The notes under the pieces: model-generated | Databases searched by the model: none | Told to the model about the DNA's origin: nothing | Seen by the model: the letters and a program-made list of their open reading frames with translations, nothing else | Translations under genes and position numbers: made by a program | DNA from: Bin87 sp964347975 | Lineage (GTDB): Bacteria > Chloroflexota > Dehalococcoidia > Lucifugimonadales > UBA3495 | Assembly: GCA_964347975.1 (NCBI GenBank) | Contig: CAYGAY010000004.1 | Coordinates: 62,001-126,000 of the forward strand | Direction of reading: 5' to 3' | Length of the DNA: 64,000 nt | In this document: one piece after another, positions 31,849-40,758 of the stretch | How positions within the stretch are numbered: position 1 is the first letter of the stretch | How the letters are laid out: every line of letters begins with the position of its first letter

Positions 31849-33075
31849 TCATCGTGACTCCGGAGACGCCGGCGCGCGGGCGACTTCGCGGGGCAACAGG
31901 ACGCCGGCCAGCAGCGCTGTCCAACTCATGGCCCAGCAGACCAGGAAGCCCAGTAGAAAGGAGCCTGAAATATCTCGGAACGCTCCCGCCAGAATTGGCG
32001 ACACGAACATGGCGATCCCGGAAAAGGTCATGATCGAGCCATAGATTACCGCCAGGTTTTGGGGAGTGATGTCGCTCATACGGAGGGGCAATGTAAGCAA
32101 CATGGGCACATAGAACCAGGAGCCGAACCCGAGTACAGCCGCAGCGACGTAGATTCCGGTGGTTCCAGGCAGCAGAAAAGTGCCCATGCCGCCCAATGCG
32201 GCGGCAACACCCGAAATCAGGAAGATAGGGCGGGCGGAACCGAAGCGCAGCGGCAACGCGCCGCCCAGCAAAACAGCGAATACCCCAATGAAGGGGAGCA
32301 CGCCGGTTACCAAACCCGCTTCAGCCAGGGACATACCGCGATGCTCGTTGAAAAAAGTAGGCAGCCAACCCGTCAACGCAGTGTATTGCACGAGGACGCC
32401 GGCATCGGTCAGGATCAACAGGATCACCGTGCGGCCACGCAACACTCCCAAGGTTTGACGCAACGTAATCGGCGCCGGGCGCGAACCGCTGAAAGGCGCG
32501 TCCCGCCCGGCAACGGCCCACGCTACCGCTCCGGCCACACCTAACACGCCGAAAAGGCTCAGCGCGATTTTCCAGTCCGTCATGGCGGCCAGGGGAGCCG
32601 CGCCGGCCACTGAGATAGCTACACCCAGGCTTACCAATGCGGTGTTGAGGGCATTCATCACGAGCACTTCTTTCTGCGAGAACCAGCCCATGAGCAGCGG
32701 GCCCGTGGCGGTGATGGTCATTGCCAACCCAACTCCATAGGCGAGACGGAGGGACAGCATGGCCGGAAAGTTCGGGGCCAGGAAAGATAACGCCAAGAGC
32801 GCCATAGCGACCCAACCCACGAGGTTCGCGCGCCGCACGCCGATGGCGGACACCAGCATCCCACCCGGTATGCCCAGAACTGCCCCGACCAGCATGGGCA
32901 ACGAGATCAGCATTCCGGCAGATACCCGGCTGATTTGATAGTCCTCAATAATCAGCGGCAGCAGCGGAGAAATGCCGAAAAGATTCAACCCCAGGACCAA
33001 ATGGGCGGTAAGCGACAGAGCGGCCATCACCCAGCGGTAATTGCCGGCTATGGGCTGGGCAGCGGCCGAGCGCAT
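31849..33075 (-). CDS. MFS transporter (NNP/CynX-like general family)
   Basis: The 408-aa protein has about twelve membrane helices. MFS signature segments are ISAGMLISLPMLVGAVLGIPGGMLVSAIGVRR in the first half and AVLLGGALPLRFGSARPIFLISG in the second. The family cannot be narrowed further than a general solute MFS carrier. It sits between a terminator and a palindrome (33109), suggesting a separate transcription unit. It is upstream of, and opposite in context to, the molybdenum hydroxylase genes, so a role in their substrate transport is possible but unproven. Confidence 0.8.
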   Translation of the reverse strand: MRSAAAQPIAGNYRWVMAALSLTAHLVLGLNLFGISPLLPLIIEDYQISRVSAGMLISLPMLVGAVLGIPGGMLVSAIGVRRANLVGWVAMALLALSFLAPNFPAMLSLRLAYGVGLAMTITATGPLLMGWFSQKEVLVMNALNTALVSLGVAISVAGAAPLAAMTDWKIALSLFGVLGVAGAVAWAVAGRDAPFSGSRPAPITLRQTLGVLRGRTVILLILTDAGVLVQYTALTGWLPTFFNEHRGMSLAEAGLVTGVLPFIGVFAVLLGGALPLRFGSARPIFLISGVAAALGGMGTFLLPGTTGIYVAAAVLGFGSWFYVPMLLTLPLRMSDITPQNLAVIYGSIMTFSGIAMFVSPILAGAFRDISGSFLLGFLVCWAMSWTALLAGVLLPREVARAPASPESR

Positions 33076-33108
33076 TCCGCCCCGGACCCGGGAGCCTAAT
33101 TCAAACGT

Positions 33109-33131
33109 GGGGCGGGTTCCAAACCCGCCCC
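33109..33131. terminator. Perfect GGGGCGGG palindrome
   Basis: A 10-bp stem (GGGGCGGGTT and complement) lies between the hydroxylase large-subunit gene (ending at 33157 on the minus strand) and the MFS gene start. It is the closest relative of the palindrome at 37076, which lies on the other side of the same three-gene module. Confidence 0.6.
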
Positions 33132-33156
33132 TGAATCGGTCGATTTGCCCAAATCG

Positions 33157-35442
33157 TTAATCCGCAACGATGCCTTCGGCACGGCGCAAGGATGCTACGT
33201 CGAAGGGTATGTTCTGATCCTCGCCATTCAACGCAGCCAATACTCGCTCGCCGGACAGCGGCAGTTCCTTGACGCGCGCGCCCACAGCGTCGTACACGGC
33301 GTTGGCGATAGCGGCGGGCGGCCCGAAGCCGGGCGGTTCCGCCACTGCCCGGGCTCCAAAGGGGCCGTCGGGCGCCGGCACGTTCACCAGCACGATTTCC
33401 ATTTCGGGAAGGTCTATGGCCAGTGGCATCAGATACGACGCGAAGGACGGGTTCCGTACCGCGCCCGTGTCCGGGTCGAATTGCTGATCTTCGGTCAAGG
33501 CCCGTCCGATACCCTGTACCACGCCGCCGTCCAACTGGCCTTCTACCGCCATGGGATTGATGGCAACCCCCACGTCCTGCGCCTGTACGTACCGCAGCAC
33601 CTTCACCTGCCCAGTACCCCGGTCCACCTTAACCTCCGCTGCCTGAGCGGCGAAAACCGGCGTGTAGGGCATGCTGGAGAGCGATGCCGTACCGATGATG
33701 GGACCACCGCGCGATGTGATACTGGCCGCCGCCAACTGGGCGAAGGTCAATCCCTGGGGCTCGTTGTCCAGGACGTAAATTCGTCCATCCTCGCAGCCCA
33801 GGGCGTCCTCCGGCACTCCCAGCCGCTCGGAGGCCAGGGCGGTCAGCTTCTGCACCGTGTCCGCTGCCGCGCGGAGCACCGCCGTACCCTGGCTGTACAC
33901 GACGCGGCTGCCGCCCGACTGCCCGGTGTAGGGAGCCATGTCAGTATCGCGCTTGGCGACGATGACGCTCGCCATGGGGATCCCCAGGGCTTCAGCGGCG
34001 ATGGCCGCCAGCGACGTGTCGCTGCCGGATATGTCGGTTGATCCGGTCAACAAGCTCACGGCGCCGTCGTCGTTGACGCTGATAGCGGCGGTGGACGGGC
34101 CGCTGCCGCTGCGCCATTCGCACAGCGCCAGACCCAAGCCGTGGCCGTCCTCCAGGTCGCGGGGCCAGTCCATCTTTTCCTTGATGGCCTCCAGGGTTTC
34201 CAGGAGTCCGTTGGCGGGCACCACGGCGCCGCTCACCGATACGTCGCCTTCGCGCAGGGCGTTATGCACCCGCAGGTCGAAGGGGTCGATGCCCAACTCG
34301 TGGGCGATGTGGTCCATGTGGGATTCCACGGCAAAGGTCATGTCCGCCACGCCTGACGCACGGTACGAACCCACGTAAATCTTGTTGGTATAGACGCCGT
34401 AGGAGCGCAGCCGGAAGTTGGGCACGCGATATGCGCCGATGCCGTGGCCGATGCCGGAGTTAGGCCCGGCGCCCAGGTACGCGCCGACGTCGAAAATGGT
34501 GTACGCCTCCCGGGCAGTGATGGTGCCGTCCCGCATCACGCCAGAGCGGATGTAGTTGGTTACGGGCAGGCGCGGGCCGTTCATGGTGAACACTTCTTCC
34601 CGAGTGTTGACCAGCTTGACCGGGCGGCCCGTTTTAATCGCCAACAGCGCCGGGAATGCCTCGAATGCCAACCGGAGCTTGGCGCCGAACCCGCCACCCA
34701 GCTCCATCGCCACAACCCGGACGCGCGACACCGGGATCGCCAGCGCCGCCGCCAGGCCGGCCCGTATCTGGTACGGCCCCTGGGTGGAGGCGTAAATGAC
34801 CAAGCGACCATTGGGCTCGACATCGGCAACGCAGGCCATGGGTTCCAGGAAGCCCTGGTTGATGCCCTGGGAACGGTACACGTCTTCGACGACGACGTCA
34901 GCATCCTTGAACGCCTGCTCCACGTCGCCCCGGTCGGCGTCCAGCAGTGTGCTCACGTTGTGGCCCAGGGTGAAGCCATAGCCCTCGTAGCTCTCCAATT
35001 CGGGATGGACCGTGGCGGCGTTTTCGCCCATGGCGGCCAGCGGGTTCACCACCGACGGCAGGTCTTCGTACTCCACCTCAATCAACTCGATGGCTTCCTG
35101 TGCGGTCGCTTCGTCGTCGGCAGCCACCGCCGCGATGGGTTCGCCGACGAAGTTCACCACCTCGCGGGGCATCACGTAGCGGTCCCGCAATGCTCCAGAG
35201 CCGTAACGGATGTCGGGGAAGTCCGTTCCGGTTATGACGCACCGCACGCCCGGCAGCGCAGCAGCCTTGCTGGTATCCAGCCGCGTGATGCGCGCGTGGT
35301 TGCGCGCGCTGGGCAGCAACTTGCAGGCCAGCATTCCCGGCAAGTACACGTCGGACGCATAGGCGGCCCGCCCGGTCACCTTGTCGTGGGCATCCACGCG
35401 GGGATGGTTTCTTTCCAAGACTTTGAACTGAGTCGTAGTCAT
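33157..35442 (-). CDS. Molybdenum hydroxylase large subunit (xanthine/aldehyde dehydrogenase family)
   Basis: The 761-aa protein binds the molybdopterin cofactor. Seen are the N-terminal a/b hammerhead (GRAAYASDVYLPGMLACKLLPS), VAMELGGGFGAKLRLAFE, VGSYRASGVADMTFAVE and the C-terminal catalytic-Glu region ARAVAEPPGFGPPAAIANAVYDA. The active-site loop is YRASG and not the AYxCSFR of true form-I CO dehydrogenase, so this is probably a hydroxylase of a purine, aldehyde or other N-heterocycle. Together with the next two upstream genes it makes the L-S-M type heterotrimer. Confidence 0.85.
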   Translation of the reverse strand: MTTTQFKVLERNHPRVDAHDKVTGRAAYASDVYLPGMLACKLLPSARNHARITRLDTSKAAALPGVRCVITGTDFPDIRYGSGALRDRYVMPREVVNFVGEPIAAVAADDEATAQEAIELIEVEYEDLPSVVNPLAAMGENAATVHPELESYEGYGFTLGHNVSTLLDADRGDVEQAFKDADVVVEDVYRSQGINQGFLEPMACVADVEPNGRLVIYASTQGPYQIRAGLAAALAIPVSRVRVVAMELGGGFGAKLRLAFEAFPALLAIKTGRPVKLVNTREEVFTMNGPRLPVTNYIRSGVMRDGTITAREAYTIFDVGAYLGAGPNSGIGHGIGAYRVPNFRLRSYGVYTNKIYVGSYRASGVADMTFAVESHMDHIAHELGIDPFDLRVHNALREGDVSVSGAVVPANGLLETLEAIKEKMDWPRDLEDGHGLGLALCEWRSGSGPSTAAISVNDDGAVSLLTGSTDISGSDTSLAAIAAEALGIPMASVIVAKRDTDMAPYTGQSGGSRVVYSQGTAVLRAAADTVQKLTALASERLGVPEDALGCEDGRIYVLDNEPQGLTFAQLAAASITSRGGPIIGTASLSSMPYTPVFAAQAAEVKVDRGTGQVKVLRYVQAQDVGVAINPMAVEGQLDGGVVQGIGRALTEDQQFDPDTGAVRNPSFASYLMPLAIDLPEMEIVLVNVPAPDGPFGARAVAEPPGFGPPAAIANAVYDAVGARVKELPLSGERVLAALNGEDQNIPFDVASLRRAEGIVAD

Positions 35443-35473
35443 ATCAATGCCTCCATCGCGCCGGATGACCCGA

Positions 35474-35950
35474 TCAGCCAGCGTTTCGCATCTCTTGGGC
35501 GGCGGCCATGATCGCCTCCACCACCCGGGCGTATCCCGTGCAGCGGCACAGATTGCCGCCGATGGCGAACCGCACTTCTTCCTCAGTGGGGTTGGGGTTC
35601 TCTCGCAAAAACCCGGTAGCCGACATTATCAGCCCGGGTATGCAGAAGCCGCATTGCAGACCTCCGTGCTCCACAAACGCCTTTTGCACCGGGCTGAGGC
35701 CGCCAACCCCGGCCAAGCCTTCTATAGTGGTAATCCGGGCATCGTGGGCGCTGTGGGCCAGCACCAGGCACGACGTGACGGGCTTGCCGTCCATCAGGAC
35801 GGTACAGGCTCCGCAGTCGCCTTCGTCGCAACCCTTTTTGGTTCCCGTAAGCTGCGCTTCGTCGCGCAGGCAATCCAGCAGCGAATAGAACGGCTCCACC
35901 AGCATCTGCCGGTTTTCGCCGTTGATCGACAGGATCAGCGGCTGTTTCAT
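35474..35950 (-). CDS. (2Fe-2S)-binding small subunit of the molybdenum hydroxylase
   Basis: The 158-aa protein has the plant-type ferredoxin cluster (GTKKGCDEGDCGACTVLMDGKPVTSC) and the helical second cluster domain (HGGLQCGFCIPGLIMSATGFL and GGNLCRCTGYARVVEAI). Both [2Fe-2S] cysteine sets are complete. It carries electrons from the Mo site to FAD. It precedes the large-subunit gene by 31 bp. Confidence 0.93.
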   Translation of the reverse strand: MKQPLILSINGENRQMLVEPFYSLLDCLRDEAQLTGTKKGCDEGDCGACTVLMDGKPVTSCLVLAHSAHDARITTIEGLAGVGGLSPVQKAFVEHGGLQCGFCIPGLIMSATGFLRENPNPTEEEVRFAIGGNLCRCTGYARVVEAIMAAAQEMRNAG

Positions 35951-35958
35951 AAGGTTTT

Positions 35959-35996
35959 TACCCTCACCCTAACCCTCTCCCATTAAGGGAGAGGGG
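35959..35996. terminator. CCCTCTCC...GGAGAGGG hairpin repeat
   Basis: CCCTCACCCTAACCCTCTCCC, ATTA and GGGAGAGGGG form a 7-8 bp hairpin in the 60-bp gap between the FAD subunit and iron-sulfur subunit genes. The sequence is of a type widely dispersed in bacterial genomes, often near gene ends. It may attenuate the downstream (minus-strand) genes. Confidence 0.55.
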
Positions 35997-36010
35997 ACGT
36001 TGGTATTGTT

Positions 36011-36931
36011 TTACCACGCGGTCTGCACGGCCAGGCGGCGGATGTCCTCGAAGGCCGGCGCATCGCCGCCGGCGGTAGCGACGGCGCGGCGCAGGGTGCG
36101 TTCCGTCAAAACCTGCGCGATTTCCCGGCGATATTCTGCGCCGCTGCGTACGTCGGCGATGGGGCGGGATGCCTGAGCCGCGATGCGCGCCGCTTCCGCG
36201 ATGTTGACGGCGTCGGGTGGCTTGCCGACCAAGTGTCCCTCGGCTCCGTTGGCGCGCATCGGTGTCGGCGCAACAGCGCCCAGGGCGATACGCGCGCGGG
36301 CGCAGGTTCCGTCTCCGGCCAGGGTCACCACCGATGCGACGCCCACCGCCGAAATGTCCATGGCGCCTCGGGGACTGTGCTTGATGTACAGGCCGCCGGT
36401 GTTCGGCGGCGGCGTGGGCAGCCGGAGTTCGGTCATAATCTCTCCGTGGGCCAGCGCCGTCTGCCCCGGCCCAACGAAGACTTCATTCAGCGGCAGCCAT
36501 CTTTTGCCTCCCGGACCAACGATGAGACACTGCGTGTCGTACGCCAACAATGCCGGCAGCGTGTCGCCGGCCGGAGAGGCGTTGCAGACGTTTCCGACCA
36601 CGGTGGCCAGATTGCGAACCTGCACGCCGGCGAAAGAGGTTGCGCCGGCGGCCAGCGCGGGGTAAACGTTGCGTACAACGTCGCTCTGCTCGACGTCTTC
36701 CACGGTGACTAAAGCGCCCAGGGTGAGGCCATCGTCGTCGTTGAAAGTGATGTCGCCCAGGCCCGGCACGTGCTGCATGCACACTACGGTGGCGGGACGC
36801 CACACGCCGGTGCGCCAACGCACCAGGAAGTCGGTGCTGCCAGCCACCAGACGCGCTCTGTCGCCATGCTCGGCCAGCATCGTCAGCGCCTCGTCAAGGG
36901 AGTGCGGCTCCAGGTAATCGAAACGAGCCAT
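36011..36931 (-). CDS. FAD-binding medium subunit of the molybdenum hydroxylase
   Basis: The 306-aa protein has FDYLEPHSLDEALTMLAEHGDRARLVAGSTDFLVRW (FAD pyrophosphate site), the second FAD segment AAGATSFAGVQVRNLATVVGNVCNASPAGDTLPALLAYD and the CO-dehydrogenase flavoprotein C-terminal domain. I chose ATG 36931, preceded by GGAGGGCTGGA, because the longer frame from 37030 adds an unrelated N-terminus that runs over a palindrome-flanked region. It is the first gene of the three-gene hydroxylase set. Confidence 0.9.
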   Translation of the reverse strand: MARFDYLEPHSLDEALTMLAEHGDRARLVAGSTDFLVRWRTGVWRPATVVCMQHVPGLGDITFNDDDGLTLGALVTVEDVEQSDVVRNVYPALAAGATSFAGVQVRNLATVVGNVCNASPAGDTLPALLAYDTQCLIVGPGGKRWLPLNEVFVGPGQTALAHGEIMTELRLPTPPPNTGGLYIKHSPRGAMDISAVGVASVVTLAGDGTCARARIALGAVAPTPMRANGAEGHLVGKPPDAVNIAEAARIAAQASRPIADVRSGAEYRREIAQVLTERTLRRAVATAGGDAPAFEDIRRLAVQTAW

Positions 36932-37075
36932 TCCAGCCCTCCAATGCCGGCCACCACCCCGACGATTCCGCCCAACAGCCGCCGTGACCGGTTCGTTGGC
37001 GATTATATGGCCCGCCGGATAGCCGGTCAACGCAGCCGGGCGCAGCTGACCGGCGCCAACAGCGGCGCAAAACCG

Positions 37076-37103
37076 GCCGGGGCGGGTTGAAACCCGCCCC
37101 GGC
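37076..37103. terminator. Perfect GCCGGGGCGGGTT palindrome
   Basis: A 13-bp perfect stem with a 2-base centre lies between the end of the triple-fusion gene (minus, ending 37126) and the hydroxylase genes. It is the longest of the GGGGCGGG family in the window. Confidence 0.65.
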
Positions 37104-37125
37104 GCCGCGCCCGGCTCCCGGAGGG

Positions 37126-39243
37126 CTAGCGGCTGCCGTGTCCGTAGGGCTGGATGAGGACGCGCAACGTACCGTCGTTCTCCTTGCGCTGGGTCAGCAG
37201 ACGGTGGCCGGCTTGTTCAGCCCAGTAGATGACGTCGTAAATGTTGAGCGCGTCGTGAAGGATGGCTTCTATGAACGACGCGCGGTCATATTCCATCTGG
37301 CGGCTCAGGGCGGCGATGACGCCGGCACAGTTTTTGCCGCGGCCGTCGATGACGGTCCAGCCGGCGTTGCCATTGCCATTGCCATTGCTGTGGCCGTTGC
37401 CATAGCCGTAGCCATTTTCGCCAGAGGTTGCGTCCACCGGGGCACGCACGTCGATTACGCCGCTCTTGCGCAGGTCCAACTGCTCCTTGAAGTAGGCCAC
37501 GGCTTCCCAGGCCACCGCGCGGTCGCGTTCGCCACTGGAGCACACCGCTCCCCGCACACCCACGATGTCCGGGTTGATGCGGGCCAGTTCGTCCAGATTT
37601 TCCAGCTTGAGGTGGCCGCTGAGGGCAGTGCTCAGGCCGGCTTGCTTTGCTTCCATCACCATGTCCCTCAGGACGGATTCGGGCATGAAGTCGAACAGGT
37701 TGCGGCCGTCCTTGGTCAACGTGTCGATGAGGAAACCGTCGCATTCGCCATCTACGGCCAACTGCACCATCAGGTGCGGATCCAGGCCGCCTTCAAACAA
37801 CAGGTTGTCGGCGAAAAGGGATCCGATGAGCTTGGTTTCGGCGTTGCCGATGGCGGCGCGGGATTCCTGCAAGACCTCCACCGCCATTTCGTAATCGGCG
37901 ACTTGGAAGCCTACTTTGACGGAGGTAGCATCCATCATTGCCGCCGCGTGAACCGCCATGGCCACCGTGCCGGGCTGATTCGGCACCACGCCCAAGGTTA
38001 CGCTGACGTGCTTGTGGGCCGGTATGATCTCCCGGACTTCCCGGACCAGATTGGGATGGGCCGAGCCCACCAGAGCTTCCTGCAAGTTTTTCAAATCGAT
38101 GATGTCGGCGCCGCCCCGGTCGGCTTCCATGGCCTCGGCCTTATCCTGGGCGCTGACCAGCAGCATCATGCCCGATTCGTTGAGGCCGCTGCGTCCATCG
38201 CGAACGGCGCTGCCATTGAGCCACGGCGCATGGGGGCGGCCGCTGATGACTTCGCGAACCGGCTGGGCCGGCGCCGCCTGAGGCAGCAGAGGTTCAAGTT
38301 CGCTCCACAGCTCGGCCTTTTCCTCGGGCGTGAGGTCAACCAACGGCGCGCGGACGCTGCCGCCAGCCATGCCCATCATCTCGCCCCAGGCTTTGCACAT
38401 GGCGACTGGCAACGCGCCGCCCATCTTCTTCATGGCGCCGCCCCACCACTTGTCGGATAGCGCTTTGATGTCCTTCAGGTAGCGGTTGTAGAACTCCATG
38501 TCATGGTCGCCGGCGGTGGCCCGGTCGATGAACTGGGTGTAATAGTTGTGGCGCGGGGTGTCGAAACGCCAGTCCGAGGTATTGGCGAACATCACCTGTT
38601 GGTGGAACCCCAACTCCTTCGCCTTATGGAAGATCCATTCGTCCGGCGTGCTGATGACAGCGTTCCGTCCCACCAGGAGATGGGTTTCGATGGAGAGCTG
38701 CTGGTTGAAACTCGCTTCCTTGACCCCCACCACGTTGGGGATGGCGCAGAGCCGCTGCAACCCCTGGGAGCTGATGGTGATGCCGAACTGTGGGGAGTTG
38801 TAGAACATGATCGCCAGGTCAGTCCGGTCGGCGACCTGGCGGACAAAATCGACAACCTGGTCCTCGGTGCGGGTGACCATGTACGACGGGGCGATAATGA
38901 GCAGGTCAAAACCGCGTTGTTCCGCATGGTTGGCCAACGCGATGCTCTCGTTCAGAGAGGTGTGCGTCACGTGGGCGCCGATCAGCCAGTGTCCGGCGGC
39001 CTCGTCGGCCACAGTGTCCATCACCAGACGGCGCTCCGACTCGGTGAGGCTCCAGAATTCGCCCATGTTCCAGGTACAGCCGCCGCCGCGCACGCCCAGG
39101 CTCTGCACGTGGCGAATGTTGCGGCGCAATCCCTCGGTGTCTACCCGGTTGTCCGGCGTAAACGGAGTTACCAAGGTAGTCCATTGCCCTTTCAGCGTTT
39201 GCCAGGCCCATTCCTGCGCCTCGTGCTTGCGGTAATCGGCCAT
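37126..39243 (-). CDS. Three-domain fusion: DapA-like aldolase, MfnB-like furan synthase, TusA-like domain
   Basis: Residues about 15-325 are a DHDPS/NAL-type TIM barrel with the probable Schiff-base Lys175 in NVVGVKEAS. Residues about 358-590 closely follow (5-formylfuran-3-yl)methyl phosphate synthase MfnB: MMLLVSAQDKAEAMEADRGG, IIDLKN with Lys385 and IDTLTKDGRNLFDF with Lys511. Both lysines align with the MfnB catalytic pair that condenses two glyceraldehyde 3-phosphates. A Gly/Asn-rich linker (GYGYGNGHSNGNGNGN) leads to residues 628-705, a TusA/SirA-like domain with Cys639 (CAGV replacing CPxP). The total is 705 aa. The start has a good GGAGG ribosome site. Three 14-bp repeats precede it. 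The product is unknown. Confidence 0.8.
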   Translation of the reverse strand: MADYRKHEAQEWAWQTLKGQWTTLVTPFTPDNRVDTEGLRRNIRHVQSLGVRGGGCTWNMGEFWSLTESERRLVMDTVADEAAGHWLIGAHVTHTSLNESIALANHAEQRGFDLLIIAPSYMVTRTEDQVVDFVRQVADRTDLAIMFYNSPQFGITISSQGLQRLCAIPNVVGVKEASFNQQLSIETHLLVGRNAVISTPDEWIFHKAKELGFHQQVMFANTSDWRFDTPRHNYYTQFIDRATAGDHDMEFYNRYLKDIKALSDKWWGGAMKKMGGALPVAMCKAWGEMMGMAGGSVRAPLVDLTPEEKAELWSELEPLLPQAAPAQPVREVISGRPHAPWLNGSAVRDGRSGLNESGMMLLVSAQDKAEAMEADRGGADIIDLKNLQEALVGSAHPNLVREVREIIPAHKHVSVTLGVVPNQPGTVAMAVHAAAMMDATSVKVGFQVADYEMAVEVLQESRAAIGNAETKLIGSLFADNLLFEGGLDPHLMVQLAVDGECDGFLIDTLTKDGRNLFDFMPESVLRDMVMEAKQAGLSTALSGHLKLENLDELARINPDIVGVRGAVCSSGERDRAVAWEAVAYFKEQLDLRKSGVIDVRAPVDATSGENGYGYGNGHSNGNGNGNAGWTVIDGRGKNCAGVIAALSRQMEYDRASFIEAILHDALNIYDVIYWAEQAGHRLLTQRKENDGTLRVLIQPYGHGSR

Positions 39244-39260
39244 GATAGAAAGCCTCCAAC

Positions 39261-39302
39261 GCGATTGATCAAAGGCGGTTGATCAAAGGCGATTGATCAA
39301 AG
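39261..39302. repeat. Three 14-bp tandem repeats, candidate operator
   Basis: GCGATTGATCAAAG, GCGGTTGATCAAAG and GCGATTGATCAAAG lie end to end just upstream of the fusion gene. Each contains TTGATCAA, an 8-bp palindrome. They sit at or just after a possible -10 (TATAAC at 39316-39311, minus), so a bound regulator could block initiation. Confidence 0.75.
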
Positions 39303-39504
39303 ATCGTGTCGTTATAACTCCTATGCCATTTGCAGGGCGGGCCGGCTGAATATGACCGGCGGAGACGACCGCTTGGCTGGGGATAGTGTACGGGCCGGCC
39401 GGCGCTCAGTCAACGCTACCTGGCCAATTCAGGCATTTGCGTCACCCTGAGCTCCACCTTTACAATCCCAGCCTGCCAAAGTCGGCAGACCTGCCACGCC
39501 CCGG

Positions 39505-40758
39505 GTGAATCCATTGCAGCAAACTGAAACCGCAACGCCCGTTGACCGCTCCCACCTGCCCCTGGGCGGACGCACTATCATGCCGGGCCTTGCGGTCGGT
39601 CACGTGGTTTTTCACTGGGTGGTGCAGAGCTTCATCGTGGCGCTCCCGGAGATACAGGCTGCGTTCGGCCTGTCGGCGGTGGGAGTGGGCGGGCTATTGT
39701 CGGCGCGAGAGGTGGCGGCCGGCATCGTCGCTCTGCCCGGCGGTGTAGCGGTGGACATCATTCGGCGATACTGGGGACTGCTGTTGGCGGGAATGCTGGG
39801 CGCTTGCGCGGTGGGGTCCCTGGTCGTCGGGGTGTCGCCGTTTTACGTTCTGCTGATGTTCGGGATAGCAGTGGTCGCAGCGTCTCATTCCATCTGGCAC
39901 CTGCCCGCGTCGTCGTCGCTTTCCTACCATTTCGAGCAGCGGCGCGGGATGGCTCTGTCGATCCACGGCGTGGGCGGAAGTATCGGAGACGTTGCGGGGC
40001 CGGTGGCGACCGGCGCGCTGCTGCTGTTCCTCACCTGGCGCGAGATGCTTAGCATCTATGCCGCCGTGCCGCTGTTACTGGCCCTGATGGCGGTCTGGGC
40101 ATTCCGGAACATTGGCCGGGTCACGGAAGAGGAAAGGGCGGATGTTGACATGGCGGGCCGGATCGAGGTGACAAAACAGATGCTCCAGAGTCCGGCGCTC
40201 TGGGGCTTCATGCTGGTACGGGGGCTGCGGCAGATGGCTCTGGTGGCGCTGGTCACCATTCTGCCCCTCTATCTGGACGCCGATCTGGGGTTCAGCGAGT
40301 GGAACCGGGGTTTCCACATCGGCTTGCTCATTGCCGTTGGCCTGGTCGCCAAAACCGGGGCGGGATATTTGTCGGATCGTTTGGGACGGAAGCAGGTGCT
40401 GGCGCCGGGATTGATCTGGTCCTGCGTGATGGCCCTGGCGTTGGTGATTTTCGACGCCGGTATCCCGCTCACGGTCACCATTGCGCTTTTGGGACTGTTC
40501 CTTTATCCCGACCAACCGATACTTACGGCGGCTCTTCTGGAGTACGTGGGGCGGGAGGTGGCTTCCACCGGATTGGGAGTGGTGGCCTTCGCTGCCTTCC
40601 TGATGGCCGCTGTTTCCTCGGTGATCGCCGGAGCCCTGTATGAAACGCTGGGATTTGCAGCCGTCATGTACTACGTCGCCGCGTTGTTCGCGGCATCAGC
40701 CGCAGTATTTTCGGCGCTGCCAATATCGAGACGAGACGATTCCCAAGAGGCTAGGTGA
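39505..40758 (+). CDS. MFS transporter
   Basis: The 417-aa protein has about twelve membrane helices, with MFS elements such as GGVAVDIIRRYWGLLLAGML and AGYLSDRLGRKQVLAPGL. It may use the GTG at 39505; the later ATG at 39580 would remove the hydrophilic tail. The family resembles general MFS permeases with no clear substrate. It converges on mutM with an 8-bp overlap of the 3' ends. Confidence 0.8.
   Translation: MNPLQQTETATPVDRSHLPLGGRTIMPGLAVGHVVFHWVVQSFIVALPEIQAAFGLSAVGVGGLLSAREVAAGIVALPGGVAVDIIRRYWGLLLAGMLGACAVGSLVVGVSPFYVLLMFGIAVVAASHSIWHLPASSSLSYHFEQRRGMALSIHGVGGSIGDVAGPVATGALLLFLTWREMLSIYAAVPLLLALMAVWAFRNIGRVTEEERADVDMAGRIEVTKQMLQSPALWGFMLVRGLRQMALVALVTILPLYLDADLGFSEWNRGFHIGLLIAVGLVAKTGAGYLSDRLGRKQVLAPGLIWSCVMALALVIFDAGIPLTVTIALLGLFLYPDQPILTAALLEYVGREVASTGLGVVAFAAFLMAAVSSVIAGALYETLGFAAVMYYVAALFAASAAVFSALPISRRDDSQEAR

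Noticed and set aside
33157..35442. Calling the large subunit a form-I CO dehydrogenase (CoxL)
   Set aside because: The active-site loop reads YRASG and the diagnostic AYxCSFR motif is absent.
37087..38460. A 457-aa plus-strand frame opposite the triple fusion
   Set aside because: Low-complexity Ala/Val/Gly/His-rich sequence antisense to three recognised domains.
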